Counted from the first letter of the stretch, positions 24,808 through 34,719 are shown. The stretch is 64,000 nt of DNA from CBDUEV01 sp965366365 (GCA_965366365.1 CBDUEV010000002.1:51287-115286), one strand, 5' to 3'. The notes: generated by a model not told the origin, from the sequence alone. Numbers and translations are program-made.

Positions 24808-25362
24808 ATGCGGACCGTTTCTGTGCTCGGGATCTCCGGAAGTCTGCGCAAGGCTTCCTACAACACTGCCCTGCTGCGCGCCTTTGGCGAGGTTGCTCCT
24901 CCTGAGGTTTCATTTTCCATCTTCGATGCGGTGGATCTGCCCGTCTTCAACGTCGATGTGGAGGCGGCCGGGGATCCCCCCGCCGCGCTGGAACTGCGCG
25001 CGGCCATCGCCCGCGCCGATGCCGTGTTGTTCGCCACGCCCGAGTACAACGGCGGGATTCCCGGCTCGATGAAGAACATCGTGGACTGGGCCTCCCGAGG
25101 GGATGCTCCACTCAAAGCCAAGCCGTGTGCCGTCATCGGCGGAGGGGGACGATTCGGTACCGCCCACGCTCAACTCATGCTCCGGCATACCCTCAATTAC
25201 ATGGGTTGTCCGGTTCTGCCAGGACAATCGCTCTTTGTGCAGCGGGTGGCTCAGGCGTTTGACGAGGATCGCAACCTCGATGAGCCGACCCGAGAGAGGC
25301 TCGCCAAACTAGGCGTGATGTTGGCAGGGTGGGTGGCGCGTCTGGATGGCGCCGCCTCCTAG
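24808..25362 (+). CDS. NADPH-dependent FMN reductase
   Basis: 184 residues with a flavodoxin-like fold. The FMN phosphate loop is GISGSLRKASYNTALL. The family signature PEYNGGIPGSMKNIVDWASR is complete, followed by CAVIGGGGRFGTAHAQLMLRHTL. It is expected to reduce free or bound FMN or quinones with NADPH. It follows the DUF1876 gene by 53 bp and overlaps the convergent MFS stop by four bases. Confidence 0.93.
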   Translation: MRTVSVLGISGSLRKASYNTALLRAFGEVAPPEVSFSIFDAVDLPVFNVDVEAAGDPPAALELRAAIARADAVLFATPEYNGGIPGSMKNIVDWASRGDAPLKAKPCAVIGGGGRFGTAHAQLMLRHTLNYMGCPVLPGQSLFVQRVAQAFDEDRNLDEPTRERLAKLGVMLAGWVARLDGAAS

Positions 25363-26771
25363 GCGGCAGGACGACTCACGGTCGGTCGAGATCGCTCCTT
25401 GACGCCGGCCCAGATGGCCAGCAGCAAACCGACGAGCACGATTCCGGCTACCAGGGCAAGCGTGTCGTGCATGCCGGCCAGGAGCGCCTCGTCAGCGGGA
25501 CCGTCATAGGCGGCTCTCCGCAGGTTCCAGACCGTGCCCAGAACGGCGATGCCCACGATCTGGCCGAGAATCCGGGTCAGACTGAGAAGTCCGGAGGCGA
25601 TCCCGAGCCGTTCAGGGCGCACCGCCCCCATCACTATGGAGTTGTTCGGCGATTGGAAGAGCCCCATGCCGATCGCAACCGGGGCCGAAAAGAGCAAGAA
25701 GGCGATGGTGCCAGTCGTGAGGTCGAGGCGAAGGAGGAGCACGTAGCCGGTCACGATGACGGCGAGGCCGGCGATCGTGAGGGGACGGGAGCCGATTCGG
25801 TCGGACAGGGTTCCGCTCAGCGGCGCCGTCACACCGAGGAGCACCGGCGAGGCCGCCAGCAGAAACCCCATGTGCCGTGGGTCGAGCCCCAGTCCATCGG
25901 CCAGATAGAACGGGAACATGAAGAACATTCCGGCGATGCCGACAAACGTCAGAAAGCCGGTGACCAGGTTCACGGTGAAGAGAGGGTTGGCGAACATCGA
26001 CAGGTCGATGAGCGGCTGCTCCACCGCCCGCTCCACTCGGACGAAGGCGACGAACGCCGCACCGGCGATGACGAACAGCGAGAGAATTCCCCCCGAGGCG
26101 AAACCGAAGTCCTGGCCCAGCGTCACCGCCAGCAGGAAGCTGCTCAGGCCTGTGAACATGGCAATCGCCCCGCGAAAGTCGAAGGTCTGCGCGGCAGTCG
26201 GGCGAGTGTCGGGAACGAACCTGGCCGCAGCCAGGGTGCCGAGGATTCCGACCGGCAGGTTGACGAGGAAGATGGCTCGCCATCCGAGGGACTCGAGAAT
26301 GAAGCCGCCTGCTGCCGGCCCAACGACGATTCCCACCGAAACCGTGGTTCCGATCAGCCCAAGCGCCTTTCCTCGCTCTCGGTCGGGGAATGCCTCGGTG
26401 AGGATGGCCACCCCCAGCGACAGGATCATGGCGCCGCCGATGGCCTGGAGCACTCGAAAGCCGATCAGCATCCCAACCGATTGGGAGAGACCGGCCAAGA
26501 GGCTTCCCCCCGTGAAGACGACGTAGCCAATCGTGTAGATCCGCTTCTTACCGAGCATGTCGCCGAGACGGCCCACGAGCAGGGTCAGCGTGCCCAGGGT
26601 GAGAAGGTAGGACAGCACCACCCATTGAATTGCCGAGAGCGTGGCGTCGAACTCCTTCTCCAGGGTCGGGAGAGCGAGGTTGACGATGCTGCCGTCGACG
26701 GTGGAGAGAAACACGCCCACCGAAACAGCGAGCATGACGAACCATTTCTTGCCGTAGTCGACTTCGGTCAT
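25359..26771 (-). CDS. MFS drug exporter, DHA2 (14-helix) family
   Basis: 470 residues. The first helix opens with KKWFVMLAVSVGVFLSTVDGSIVNLALPTLEKEF (the D in motif D1), followed by LTLLVGRLGDMLGKKR (motif A). The antiporter motif C region is GLIGTTVSVGIVVGPAAGGFI. The fourteen-helix layout and sequence resemble EmrB/QacA-type proton-driven multidrug exporters. The substrate is unknown. It lies downstream of the lipoprotein gene on the same strand. Confidence 0.92.
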   Translation of the reverse strand: MTEVDYGKKWFVMLAVSVGVFLSTVDGSIVNLALPTLEKEFDATLSAIQWVVLSYLLTLGTLTLLVGRLGDMLGKKRIYTIGYVVFTGGSLLAGLSQSVGMLIGFRVLQAIGGAMILSLGVAILTEAFPDRERGKALGLIGTTVSVGIVVGPAAGGFILESLGWRAIFLVNLPVGILGTLAAARFVPDTRPTAAQTFDFRGAIAMFTGLSSFLLAVTLGQDFGFASGGILSLFVIAGAAFVAFVRVERAVEQPLIDLSMFANPLFTVNLVTGFLTFVGIAGMFFMFPFYLADGLGLDPRHMGFLLAASPVLLGVTAPLSGTLSDRIGSRPLTIAGLAVIVTGYVLLLRLDLTTGTIAFLLFSAPVAIGMGLFQSPNNSIVMGAVRPERLGIASGLLSLTRILGQIVGIAVLGTVWNLRRAAYDGPADEALLAGMHDTLALVAGIVLVGLLLAIWAGVKERSRPTVSRPAA

Positions 26772-26833
26772 ATCAGGTTTTCGACGGTGAAGGACCCAGA
26801 TCGCGCTGGGCGATGGAGGGTCGGAACCCTAGC

Positions 26834-28198
26834 TCAGTCGAGGAGATCGACGACCAGCAGCACCACTTCGCCAAAGCCTCCCTGGGTAGACAATGGAGCG
26901 GCGTTCATTCCCAGGTACAGCGTGCGGCCGTCATCGCTGATGGCCAGGTTGTAGGTTCCTCCCAGGCGGACCCCCAGCCGATCTTCGGCGGCATCGTTCA
27001 GCTCGGCGACTACTCGCTGTTCACCCGTGGCGGTGTCCATCGCCATGAGCGGCCCTCCGCGCGTGTAGCTGCCACCGTGCGCGTAGGGAGCGAAGTACAC
27101 AGTCTCTCCGGCGGGATCAACGACCATCGACGCCACGTAGCCCGGAGCCGGGCCGAGGTTCGTCACCTGACCTTCAGGAGTCATCGAGAAGAACACATCG
27201 GGCTCGCGCGTCACGGCGTAGATGACTCCGTCGGGGCCGGGAGCCGTGGCGGCCCGGAGCCAGCCTCCCGGCAGTATGCCCGGGTAGTCAGAGACGAGGT
27301 TGGTGGTTGGGTCGTAGACGGCCAGCCGCGAGTCACCCTGCGAGAAGTAGGCCCGGCCCTGGCCGTCCACAGCCATGGCCCGAAAGCCGACGTGGCTGGT
27401 GGTGGCATCGGCAAAAACCACCTCCCCCGACGTGACATCGAAGACCACGAACTCTCCCTGGTTCGGCGAGGAAGTAGGGTCGACGGCTTCGGCGTACACC
27501 AGCCCGGCCTCCGGCCATGAGGCCAGGGACGGGATTCCGCGCCGGTCGAACAGAACCCCCAGGTCTTCGACGGTTTCTGACGCCGGTTCGATGCGGAAGA
27601 TGCGGTCTCCCTGATATGAATCCGTGTACGTGAGGCCGTTGCGGCTACCCCAGTAGGTGGCGAAGTAGGCGTCGTCGCACGGACCCGCCACCATCTGGGC
27701 GTGCACCTTGCCGAAGCCCCAATCTCCGGCCACGTGGTCGATCTGCGAGCGCACATCGACGATCCGCCGGAGCTCGGAGGTGGCCGGGTCGTATTCGTAC
27801 ACGAATGAGTTGCCGTCGGCCCCCAAGTGGTCACCGATGGCCGACATGTAGCGGCCGTCGGTCAAGACGATGCCCTGCCCCCATTGCGACCAGGGATTGC
27901 CCTTGTACTCGGGGTGCGGATAGAGGGCCCCTTTCACCAGGAGGCTGCTCTCTTCGACGAGCACCTCGAGGGTGGTGGCGGCGGTCGGCTGCCATGGCTC
28001 TCCTCCGGTGCTCTCACAGGGCGCCGTCCGTCGGGCGGCCGTGCTGGGCGGAGCCGGAAGGGAGGTGGCCGGAGCGGATGTCTCCGTGGTCTGGCGCATC
28101 GCCGTTTCCTCCGATGGGGGAGTGGAGCCCGCGTTCGAGCAGGATGTGACGAACAGGCTCAGAGCCAGCATGACGCGGTGCGCACGGCGCGAGGACAT
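26834..28198 (-). CDS. Secreted lipoprotein, probable beta-propeller
   Basis: 454 residues. A lipoprotein signal peptide ends in the lipobox VTSC (about residues 17-20). A Ser/Thr/Pro/Ala-rich linker follows, then a domain of about 380 residues. The domain has recurring blade-like strands such as GRMYFSQGDSRLAVYDP, GVIYAVTREPDVFFSMTPEGQV, ETVYFAPYAHGG and RTLYLGMNAAP. That periodicity fits a six- or seven-bladed propeller of the SMP-30/NHL kind, but no catalytic set is recognisable. It would be anchored to the outer leaflet of the membrane. Confidence 0.8.
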   Translation of the reverse strand: MSSRRAHRVMLALSLFVTSCSNAGSTPPSEETAMRQTTETSAPATSLPAPPSTAARRTAPCESTGGEPWQPTAATTLEVLVEESSLLVKGALYPHPEYKGNPWSQWGQGIVLTDGRYMSAIGDHLGADGNSFVYEYDPATSELRRIVDVRSQIDHVAGDWGFGKVHAQMVAGPCDDAYFATYWGSRNGLTYTDSYQGDRIFRIEPASETVEDLGVLFDRRGIPSLASWPEAGLVYAEAVDPTSSPNQGEFVVFDVTSGEVVFADATTSHVGFRAMAVDGQGRAYFSQGDSRLAVYDPTTNLVSDYPGILPGGWLRAATAPGPDGVIYAVTREPDVFFSMTPEGQVTNLGPAPGYVASMVVDPAGETVYFAPYAHGGSYTRGGPLMAMDTATGEQRVVAELNDAAEDRLGVRLGGTYNLAISDDGRTLYLGMNAAPLSTQGGFGEVVLLVVDLLD

Positions 28199-28276
28199 TC
28201 CACCCCCTTCATGGTGAATGCTACCGGTCTGAGGTGCCCAGCGTCCGGTGCTGCGGCTGCCCCGAAGGTGTTGCCG

Positions 28277-30457
28277 CTAGCGGGATCCTCGGTCCTCGGA
28301 AATCTTCTGAGCCGAGGACCGGACCCGACTGGTGATCGAGACCGGGTACCGGTTGACGATATCGTCGACCGTCCGTTCAAGGGTGCTCCGCTGGGTGGCG
28401 TCGATGTCCTCGCCTCCGATCTGGGCTCCGGACACGACCTCAACGACCTCGTCCCAGCGGAGGTCTGGAAGGGGTCCCGCCGCCAGGGCCCGGACATACT
28501 CCCGAGTGGTCTCGTGGCCGGCTCGTGGGCGGCCCCTCATGGCTCCGGCCGTTTCGACTCGGTCCAGCATGGCCTCAGCCCAGGAACGTTGACGGCGCGC
28601 AGCCCGGGCCTCCCACACCTGCACGCCGAGAACGCCGATGGCCCCTACGAACCCCAGGATGCCGAGGACGGCAACCAAGCCGCCCCCCACGGAGGCGAGA
28701 AACCCGAGCCGGCTGGACACCCAGTCGGAGAGCCCGGCTGCGGCACTGCCCGGTTCGAAGTCGCCTGAGAGGGGAACCTGTGCGGTCGGGTCGAAGCCCT
28801 GCCACCCCACCCCCGGGAAGTAGACCTCGGCCCACGAGTGTGCGTCTCGCCCGCGCACCTCATAGAGCCCGGTCAGAGGGTTTCGTTCACCGGGGGTGAA
28901 GCCCACCACCAGTCGGGCGGGAATGCCCTGGGAGCGGAGCATGACCACGAGGCTGGTCCCGATTTGCTCGCAGAATCCCTGGCGTGTCTCGAAGAGGTAC
29001 TGATCGACCGTGTCCTCGCCCGCCCCGAGAGGAGGGATGTCGAGCGTGTAGGTGGTGTTCAGGGCCATCCACTCCTCGATGGCCCTGACCTTGTCGTACG
29101 TGGTTGGCTGGGTTCCGGTCAGCTCTTCGGCGAGTTCGAGTACCCGGTCGGGGGTGCCGGCCGGCACTTGGAGGTAGCGCTGTGTGATGGCGTCGGGGAT
29201 CGGGCCGAGACGGTCCGCCGCTCGGAGGAGATCGGCGGTCACCGTTGGTCGAACGCTGACCACGGTGTACACGGTGCCCGGTTCGAGGTCGACGCCGGCC
29301 AGGATTGTGCCGTCCGTCATCTCGAACACGAACCGATCGCCGAAGTAGATATCGGTCATCTGGTGGGCGCCGAAAACGATGTTGGGACCCCTGGTCTCCA
29401 GGTAGAAGGTCTGGATGAACTCCTCTCCCGGAAGGCCGGTCGTCCCGACGCTGGGTCGGACCTGGATGGGCGGTCCTCCGCCGATGGTTTCGGTGCTGTC
29501 GTCGGAATTGGTCCAGGTCCTCCCGTCCCAGGTGTCGAAGGTCTGTCCCTTCCAGAAGGCTGGACCGGGTGCCCGAACGCGCATGACCAGTGTGTCATCC
29601 GGGCGCCCGCGAAGCGAGGTGTCGAGCTGCTCTGCGAAACCGAAGTAGCCGAAGGCGTTGCGTCCCCCGAACCCGTCGGCTCCGGCCGCCCCGCTGGCGT
29701 CGCCGCCCTCGCCCAGCGAGGGGTTGCTCAAGGAGCCGGGCGAGTCCAGGGTTCGAGAGGATTCGAGCTGAACGGGAAACGTGAACGCCCTGCTCACCTG
29801 GGCCGCCGGGATGACTCCGAAGGTCATGGCCCCCAGCACGGCGATCACCAAGAGCCCTCCTGTCGCGCGGCTCGCCACGCCACGGCCGAGGGAGACCTCG
29901 CCTCCAGGGCCGGCGAGACGCGGCAGGTCGTTGATGGAACTCCGGTACGCCAGCATGAGACTGACGATCAGGCCCATGCTCCACAGGGCCAGGAACGGAC
30001 CCATGCTCAGATTGATCGAGCTGGTGGCGGTCACAGCCAGCATGACCGCCGAGGAGGCCAGCGAGAACATGAGATCGCGGCGGGCAGGCACATGCAACGA
30101 ATGGATGATCTGCACCCAAAGGAACAACTCGGCCAGCGGGCGCTGCACATTGACAAACCCGTTGGCGGCAGCCGCCATCAGGTCACCGAAGAACACCACC
30201 ACCGCAGCCAGGAGGGCGATCGCCAGGACGGCCTTGAAGCCCAGGGCGTCAGAGGTGCGGAGGAACCACGAGGCCACGAACCCGGCCGGTATGCCGAAGA
30301 GAGCGGCTGCGGCCACACCCGGTCCCACCAGGCCCTCGGTGAGCAGGGCCGCCACGGCGATCAAGACGGTGACCATCACGGCGGCGCGGACCGCCAGGGA
30401 CTCTTCGGGATCAACCGCGCGGTTGGCATCCTTGATCTTGGTCCAGACGGCGCTCAT
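28277..30457 (-). CDS. Transglutaminase-like membrane protein (TgpA type)
   Basis: 726 residues. About six N-terminal transmembrane helices (DUF3488 region, residues 25-245) are followed by an extracytoplasmic transglutaminase-like domain. The catalytic triad is visible as GFCEQIGTSLVVML (Cys), DAHSWAEVYFPGVGW (His) and FDPTAQVPL (Asp). A late transmembrane helix (VGGGLVAVLGILGFVGAIGVLGV) and a cytoplasmic DUF4129-like tail follow. The ATG at 30457 overlaps the DUF58 stop. It is the third gene of the conserved moxR-DUF58-TgpA operon; the operon's job is unknown but linked to envelope protein processing in other bacteria. Confidence 0.92.
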   Translation of the reverse strand: MSAVWTKIKDANRAVDPEESLAVRAAVMVTVLIAVAALLTEGLVGPGVAAAALFGIPAGFVASWFLRTSDALGFKAVLAIALLAAVVVFFGDLMAAAANGFVNVQRPLAELFLWVQIIHSLHVPARRDLMFSLASSAVMLAVTATSSINLSMGPFLALWSMGLIVSLMLAYRSSINDLPRLAGPGGEVSLGRGVASRATGGLLVIAVLGAMTFGVIPAAQVSRAFTFPVQLESSRTLDSPGSLSNPSLGEGGDASGAAGADGFGGRNAFGYFGFAEQLDTSLRGRPDDTLVMRVRAPGPAFWKGQTFDTWDGRTWTNSDDSTETIGGGPPIQVRPSVGTTGLPGEEFIQTFYLETRGPNIVFGAHQMTDIYFGDRFVFEMTDGTILAGVDLEPGTVYTVVSVRPTVTADLLRAADRLGPIPDAITQRYLQVPAGTPDRVLELAEELTGTQPTTYDKVRAIEEWMALNTTYTLDIPPLGAGEDTVDQYLFETRQGFCEQIGTSLVVMLRSQGIPARLVVGFTPGERNPLTGLYEVRGRDAHSWAEVYFPGVGWQGFDPTAQVPLSGDFEPGSAAAGLSDWVSSRLGFLASVGGGLVAVLGILGFVGAIGVLGVQVWEARAARRQRSWAEAMLDRVETAGAMRGRPRAGHETTREYVRALAAGPLPDLRWDEVVEVVSGAQIGGEDIDATQRSTLERTVDDIVNRYPVSITSRVRSSAQKISEDRGSR

Positions 30458-31389
30458 CGGGGTCCCAGATGCACCATGGCCGCCCGCTCGGCCGACGGCG
30501 CGACAACCACCTGACCGGGGACGGCGCGCGCCAGGCGGCGGCCGGCCTCGAGCGAGGAACCCACCCAACCGGAGTGCTGTCCGGCTTCCTCCATCGTGTG
30601 CAGCCGAATGGGCATTCCCGAGCGAAGCCCCGCCTGGACGTAGCCCGCCGCCAGTGAGGCGTGTCGTTCTGCGACCTCGGGGTTACCCCGCAGATCGAGG
30701 GAGACGATCAGTGCAGGGCTCTGGGGCGACTCGAGCTCCTTCACCACCAGAGCGTCTCGTCGTGCGCTGCTCGCCCAATGGATCATGCGCAGTGGGTCTC
30801 CATCGCGATACTCCCTCACGGTGCGGACGGTTTCGCCTTCTGTGTGGCGACCCCCTACGGACGTCTCGCCTTCTCCCGCCGAAGTCGCCGCCTTGGGGAG
30901 TTCGACGCGGACGGGGCGCGGCGCCACGTCGATCGGTCGGGGAAGTGGGACATCCAGCACGCGGCGTGCCTCCACGAGGCCGAGACCGGATGCTGTCTCC
31001 ACTTCCACCGGCAACGACGAGAGGACGCCACGTCGACGTGGAACGAGGGAGAATCCCCCTGATGCCGGAGCGAGGACTCCGAAGACCTCCGATTCGGGCT
31101 CGAGCACGCGGATCCGACACCCGGCCCTGGGGCCGTGCACGTCGAGTTGCAGTTCGAGTCGCCGGCCCACCATGGCGTCCGACGGGCCGGCCAGTGACAC
31201 CGAGACACGCCTGACGAGCAGCACCGGACCGATCGATCCCCAGATCAGTGTGGCTATTCCCAAGGAGACCATGACGGTCAGCCAGCCCGACCCCGTGGTG
31301 CGCGACGACGCCAGCAGGGCGAGGCTGAGGAGCGCCACCACTGCCGCTCCCCGCGTGGGGCGAAGCCGCACTCCTCCCAGCCGGCTCAT
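30454..31389 (-). CDS. DUF58 (von Willebrand A-like) protein
   Basis: 311 residues with two N-terminal transmembrane helices (about 12-60), a beta-rich linker, and the DUF58 core EYRDGDPLRMIHWASSARRDALVVKELESPQSP that continues into a degenerate vWA fold. It is partner of MoxR AAA+ ATPases, which are thought to act as chaperones for vWA proteins. It starts 3 bp after the moxR stop and overlaps the transglutaminase gene. Confidence 0.92.
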   Translation of the reverse strand: MSRLGGVRLRPTRGAAVVALLSLALLASSRTTGSGWLTVMVSLGIATLIWGSIGPVLLVRRVSVSLAGPSDAMVGRRLELQLDVHGPRAGCRIRVLEPESEVFGVLAPASGGFSLVPRRRGVLSSLPVEVETASGLGLVEARRVLDVPLPRPIDVAPRPVRVELPKAATSAGEGETSVGGRHTEGETVRTVREYRDGDPLRMIHWASSARRDALVVKELESPQSPALIVSLDLRGNPEVAERHASLAAGYVQAGLRSGMPIRLHTMEEAGQHSGWVGSSLEAGRRLARAVPGQVVVAPSAERAAMVHLGPR

Positions 31390-31392
31390 CGG

Positions 31393-32358
31393 CTACCCGC
31401 GTGGCGCGGTGGTTTGGCCCAGGATGTCACTGACGACAGCTTGGGCTGCCCCCAACTCGGGGCCGCCGCTGAGAATGATCCGGTGAGCCAGGACGGCCGG
31501 TGCGACGGCCTTGACGTGGTCGGGCGTGACGAACCGATGTCCGACCACCAAGGCGAAAGCCTGAGCGACGCGCTGCAAAGCGACGCTGGCACGTGGGCTG
31601 GCGCCCAGGCTCACCTCGGGGTGATCTCTGGTGGCCTGGGTCAGGTCGAGGATGTACTCGGCCAAGGATTCGTCGACATGAACCGAACGCGCCACCCGCA
31701 CCGCGCGAGCCAGGTTCTCCGGCGAGGTGACCACCTGCAAGCGATCGAGTTCGTCGGTCCCACCCCGCCCGGCCAGGATCTCCCGCTCCGCGGCGCGTCC
31801 CGGCAAACCCAACTCGAGGACCGCCGCGAATCGATCGCGCTGCCCCTCAACGAGGGGAAACGTACCGGCGTGCTCGAACGGGTTCTGGGTGGCGACCAGG
31901 AAGAACGGCGAAGGGAGAGGATGGGTGGTCCCGTCCACCGAGACCTGATGTTCCTCCATCGATTCGAGCAGAGCCGCCTGTGTCCGGGGCGTGGCCCGGT
32001 TGATCTCGTCGACCAGCACCACGTTGGCGAACAACGGTCCCGGACGGAACTCCCAGGTTTCGCTGGACCTGCGATAGACCGAAACGCCGGTCAGGTCGGC
32101 CGGAAGGAGGTCAGGGGTGCCCTGCACTCGCCGAAACGAACCGCCCACCGAGGTGGCCAGAGCTTTCGAGAGCAACGTCTTGCCAACGCCGGGGATGTCT
32201 TCGATGAGGAGATGGCCCCCCGAGAGGAGCGTGGCGAGGGCGAGACGAATCTGATCCGGCTTGCCGCGAACGACGGCCGAAACATTGGTGAACAGATGGG
32301 CGGCGAGTTGGGAGACCACCGCCCCTGCCTCGGTAGCCGGAGCATGGGTGGTGGTCAT
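31393..32358 (-). CDS. MoxR-family AAA+ ATPase
   Basis: 321 residues. Walker A is LLIEDIPGVGKTLLSKALA and Walker B is VVLVDEINRATPRTQAALLESMEEHQV. The C-terminal helical lid contains SLGASPRASVALQRVAQAFA and a sensor-2 region (DHVKAVAPAVLAHRI). It is the first gene of the operon with DUF58 and the transglutaminase protein, and its ATP-driven remodelling of the DUF58 partner is the likely role. Confidence 0.94.
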   Translation of the reverse strand: MTTTHAPATEAGAVVSQLAAHLFTNVSAVVRGKPDQIRLALATLLSGGHLLIEDIPGVGKTLLSKALATSVGGSFRRVQGTPDLLPADLTGVSVYRRSSETWEFRPGPLFANVVLVDEINRATPRTQAALLESMEEHQVSVDGTTHPLPSPFFLVATQNPFEHAGTFPLVEGQRDRFAAVLELGLPGRAAEREILAGRGGTDELDRLQVVTSPENLARAVRVARSVHVDESLAEYILDLTQATRDHPEVSLGASPRASVALQRVAQAFALVVGHRFVTPDHVKAVAPAVLAHRIILSGGPELGAAQAVVSDILGQTTAPRG

Positions 32359-32452
32359 GGGCAGATCCGGGTCATCTGTGTCTTATCGGTCGATGGGCCT
32401 GCCGCACTTAGCGATTGAGTCAGGGCTCTCGAACCTCGTTAACCTCCCGCTG

Positions 32453-33313
32453 ATGGACAACCCCTCGCCTCGGGCCGGCCTCACTCTGGCCCTGATCGCC
32501 GCTCTCGTCTTCGGGGTGTCGGGCGCGGTGGCGGGCGGACTGTTCGACGAGCTGTCTCCGACCAGGGTGACAGAGGCCCGTGCCTTCGCCATCACTCTCG
32601 CCCTGCTGCCGTACGTGATCGCCCGGGGAGCACCTCGCATCGGAGCGGCCTGGCCGGCCCTCCTCGCCTTTGGCGCCGTCCTGGCGGGCGTCACCTTCTC
32701 CTTCTACTGGGCGCTCGATCTTCTCGGAGTGGGCCCCGGCGCCACGGTGCAGTTCGTGGCCCCTGTCTTCGTGCTCCTGTGGATGCGCTTCGTTCAGCAC
32801 CGAGCCGTGGCTCCCATCGCATGGGCCGCCTCGGTGACGGCCGTGTCGGGTGTGGCCATGGTCACCCAGGCTTGGGAGGTCTCCTCGCTCGATCCGCTGG
32901 CCGTGTCCGCCGGACTCTCTTCGGCCGTGTTGTTCGCCGCCTACCTCCTGCTGGCGGAGCACCTCGCTCGCCTCATCCCCCCGGTGGCGCTGACCGCCTA
33001 CGGCTTCGGGATCGCCTCGGTGATCTGGCTGTTCGCAGTGCCGGTGAGCGGGTTCCCTACCGACCTGTCGACCTCGGCTTGGTGGAAGCTCGGGGTCGTC
33101 CTGGTCTTCGGAGCCGTCGTTCCATTCACCCTGGAAATGGCGGCAGTGCGGACCGTTCCTTCCGGCCTACTCGGGGTGATCGCCACCCTCGAGCCGGTGG
33201 TGGCCGGCGCGGCGGCCTGGGTACTGCTGGGCCAGACGCTCGCCCCGGTTCAGGTGGTTGGTTCGCTCCTGGTGGCCGGATCTGTGGCGGTGATCTCGCG
33301 TTTTGCTCTGTAG
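32453..33313 (+). CDS. EamA-family (DMT) transporter
   Basis: 286 residues with ten predicted transmembrane helices arranged as two EamA repeats (about residues 10-140 and 150-286). The second repeat ends with VPSGLLGVIATLEPVVAGAAAWVLLGQTLAPVQVVGSLLVAGSVAVI. Members export amino acids or metabolites. I start at MDNPSPRAGL; an in-frame ATG upstream would add 20 hydrophilic residues. It ends just before the glycine riboswitch, which opens toward gcvT and not this gene. Confidence 0.9.
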   Translation: MDNPSPRAGLTLALIAALVFGVSGAVAGGLFDELSPTRVTEARAFAITLALLPYVIARGAPRIGAAWPALLAFGAVLAGVTFSFYWALDLLGVGPGATVQFVAPVFVLLWMRFVQHRAVAPIAWAASVTAVSGVAMVTQAWEVSSLDPLAVSAGLSSAVLFAAYLLLAEHLARLIPPVALTAYGFGIASVIWLFAVPVSGFPTDLSTSAWWKLGVVLVFGAVVPFTLEMAAVRTVPSGLLGVIATLEPVVAGAAAWVLLGQTLAPVQVVGSLLVAGSVAVISRFAL

Positions 33314-33349
33314 GCGCCGAGTACACTTGGGCTACAACTCATGGCCGAC

Positions 33350-33565
33350 AAACCCGTACGGGAGAGCTCGAGTGGCCCAGGCCGCTTGGCGCCGAAGGAG
33401 CAACCGCCCCGGAATCTCTCAGGCCCCATGGACCGTTCGGGAGAGGCACGCTGGAAAGCAGGTCGCCCTCCGACTGGAGGCGACCTCACCGACGGGGACA
33501 AGATTGTCCGGTGTAATCCGGACAATTGAAACTCTCAGGTTCTGAAGACAGTTGGGGTCCTGGCG
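33350..33565 (+). ncRNA. Tandem glycine riboswitch
   Basis: Two consecutive glycine aptamers lie upstream of gcvT. Aptamer 1 (about 33354-33433) has the paired boxes GGGAGAG and ATCTCTCAGG, and the conserved GCCGAAGGAGCAA. Aptamer 2 (about 33438-33562) has GGGAGAG, a long variable P3 arm (GTCGCC...GGCGAC and TTGTCCGG...CCGGACAA), then AACTCTCAGG and the terminal GAAGACAG-TTGGGG. About 35 nt separate it from the gcvT ATG at 33601, so it probably acts as an ON switch on glycine binding at translation or early termination. Confidence 0.93.
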
Positions 33566-33600
33566 GCGGGGAACGCTGCATTGCTGAGAGGACGCCATCA

Positions 33601-34719
33601 ATGTCAGACGAATCGAACGGGTCCGCCACGCTCCGGACGACGCCACTCGACGCCTTGCACCGAGCCCGCGGCGCCCGCTTTGCTGAGTTCGCAGGCTATG
33701 ACATGCCGATTCGGTACGAAGCCGGGATCATCGCCGAACACCAACACACGCGCAACAGCGCCGGACTCTTCGACGTTTCGCACATGGGGATCGTGGAGAT
33801 CTTCGGCGAGGATCGGATCGAATGGCTCGAGTCGATCGTTCCCGCCGACTTGGCCATCATGGGTCCGGGACGTCTGCGGTACTCATTCTTCACAAACGAA
33901 CGGGGCGGGATTCTCGACGATCTCATGATTACTCGGCTCGAAGACCGGCTCAGCCTGGTGGTCAACGCCGGCCGAAAGGAAGAAGACCTTGCCCACCTGG
34001 AGTCCCAGGTGACCGGAGACATCGAGCTCCGTGCCCGACCCGATCTGGCTCTCCTCGCCTTGCAGGGACCGGCCGCCGCTCAGGTCTTGGCGACGGTGTA
34101 CCCCGGCGTCGAGGAGCAGGCATTCATGACCGCCCGCTCGGTGGCGCCTGAGGTGTCGGTCTCTCGGTCCGGCTACACGGGCGAGGACGGGTTCGAGATC
34201 TCGATTCCCAACGATGAGGCCGCGTCGATGGCCGAGAGACTGCTCGACAGCCCTGCCGTTGCGTTGGTCGGACTGGGAGCTCGCGATTCTCTTCGGCTCG
34301 AAGCAGGTCTGTGCCTGTATGGCCACGATCTCACCGAAACCACCACGCCGGTCGAGGCCGATTTGGTGTGGGCCATCCAGAAACGCCGGCGTGCCGAAGG
34401 CGGTTTCCCCGGCGACGACGTGATTCTCGAACAGATCGCCGAAGGGCCTCCCCGGCGACGGGTCGGACTCCAACCCGAAGGGCGCGCCCCGGTGAGGGAA
34501 GGGGCTGTCCTCACCGATGAGTCCGGTGAGGAACTCGGGGTGGTCACGAGCGGAGGCTTTGGCCCCACCGTGGAGGCGCCGGTCGCCATGGGGTACGTGG
34601 CAGCCGATCGTGCCACGATCGGAACGAGGGTGGTGGCCCAGGTGAGATCCAAAGAAGTGTCCTGTCTGATCGCCGAACTGCCGTTCGTCGAACATCGCTA
34701 CTACCGAGGAACAAAATGA
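33601..34719 (+). CDS. gcvT: Glycine cleavage system T protein (aminomethyltransferase)
   Basis: 372 residues. It transfers the methylene of the H-protein-bound aminomethyl group to tetrahydrofolate, releasing ammonia. Family parts are FAGYDMPIRYEAGIIAEHQHTRNSAGLFDVSHMG near the N-terminus, SRSGYTGEDGFEI, LGARDSLRLEAGLCLYGHD (folate site region) and a C-terminal barrel with VTSGGFGPTVEAPVAMGYV. The ATG at 33601 follows GAGAGGACGCCATCA. Its stop overlaps the gcvP start (ATGA). Confidence 0.96.
   Translation: MSDESNGSATLRTTPLDALHRARGARFAEFAGYDMPIRYEAGIIAEHQHTRNSAGLFDVSHMGIVEIFGEDRIEWLESIVPADLAIMGPGRLRYSFFTNERGGILDDLMITRLEDRLSLVVNAGRKEEDLAHLESQVTGDIELRARPDLALLALQGPAAAQVLATVYPGVEEQAFMTARSVAPEVSVSRSGYTGEDGFEISIPNDEAASMAERLLDSPAVALVGLGARDSLRLEAGLCLYGHDLTETTTPVEADLVWAIQKRRRAEGGFPGDDVILEQIAEGPPRRRVGLQPEGRAPVREGAVLTDESGEELGVVTSGGFGPTVEAPVAMGYVAADRATIGTRVVAQVRSKEVSCLIAELPFVEHRYYRGTK

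Noticed and set aside
28290..28321. 10-bp inverted repeat CGGTCCTCGG / CCGAGGACCG as a regulatory site
   Set aside because: It lies inside the last codons of the transglutaminase gene. It may aid termination, but there is no independent support.
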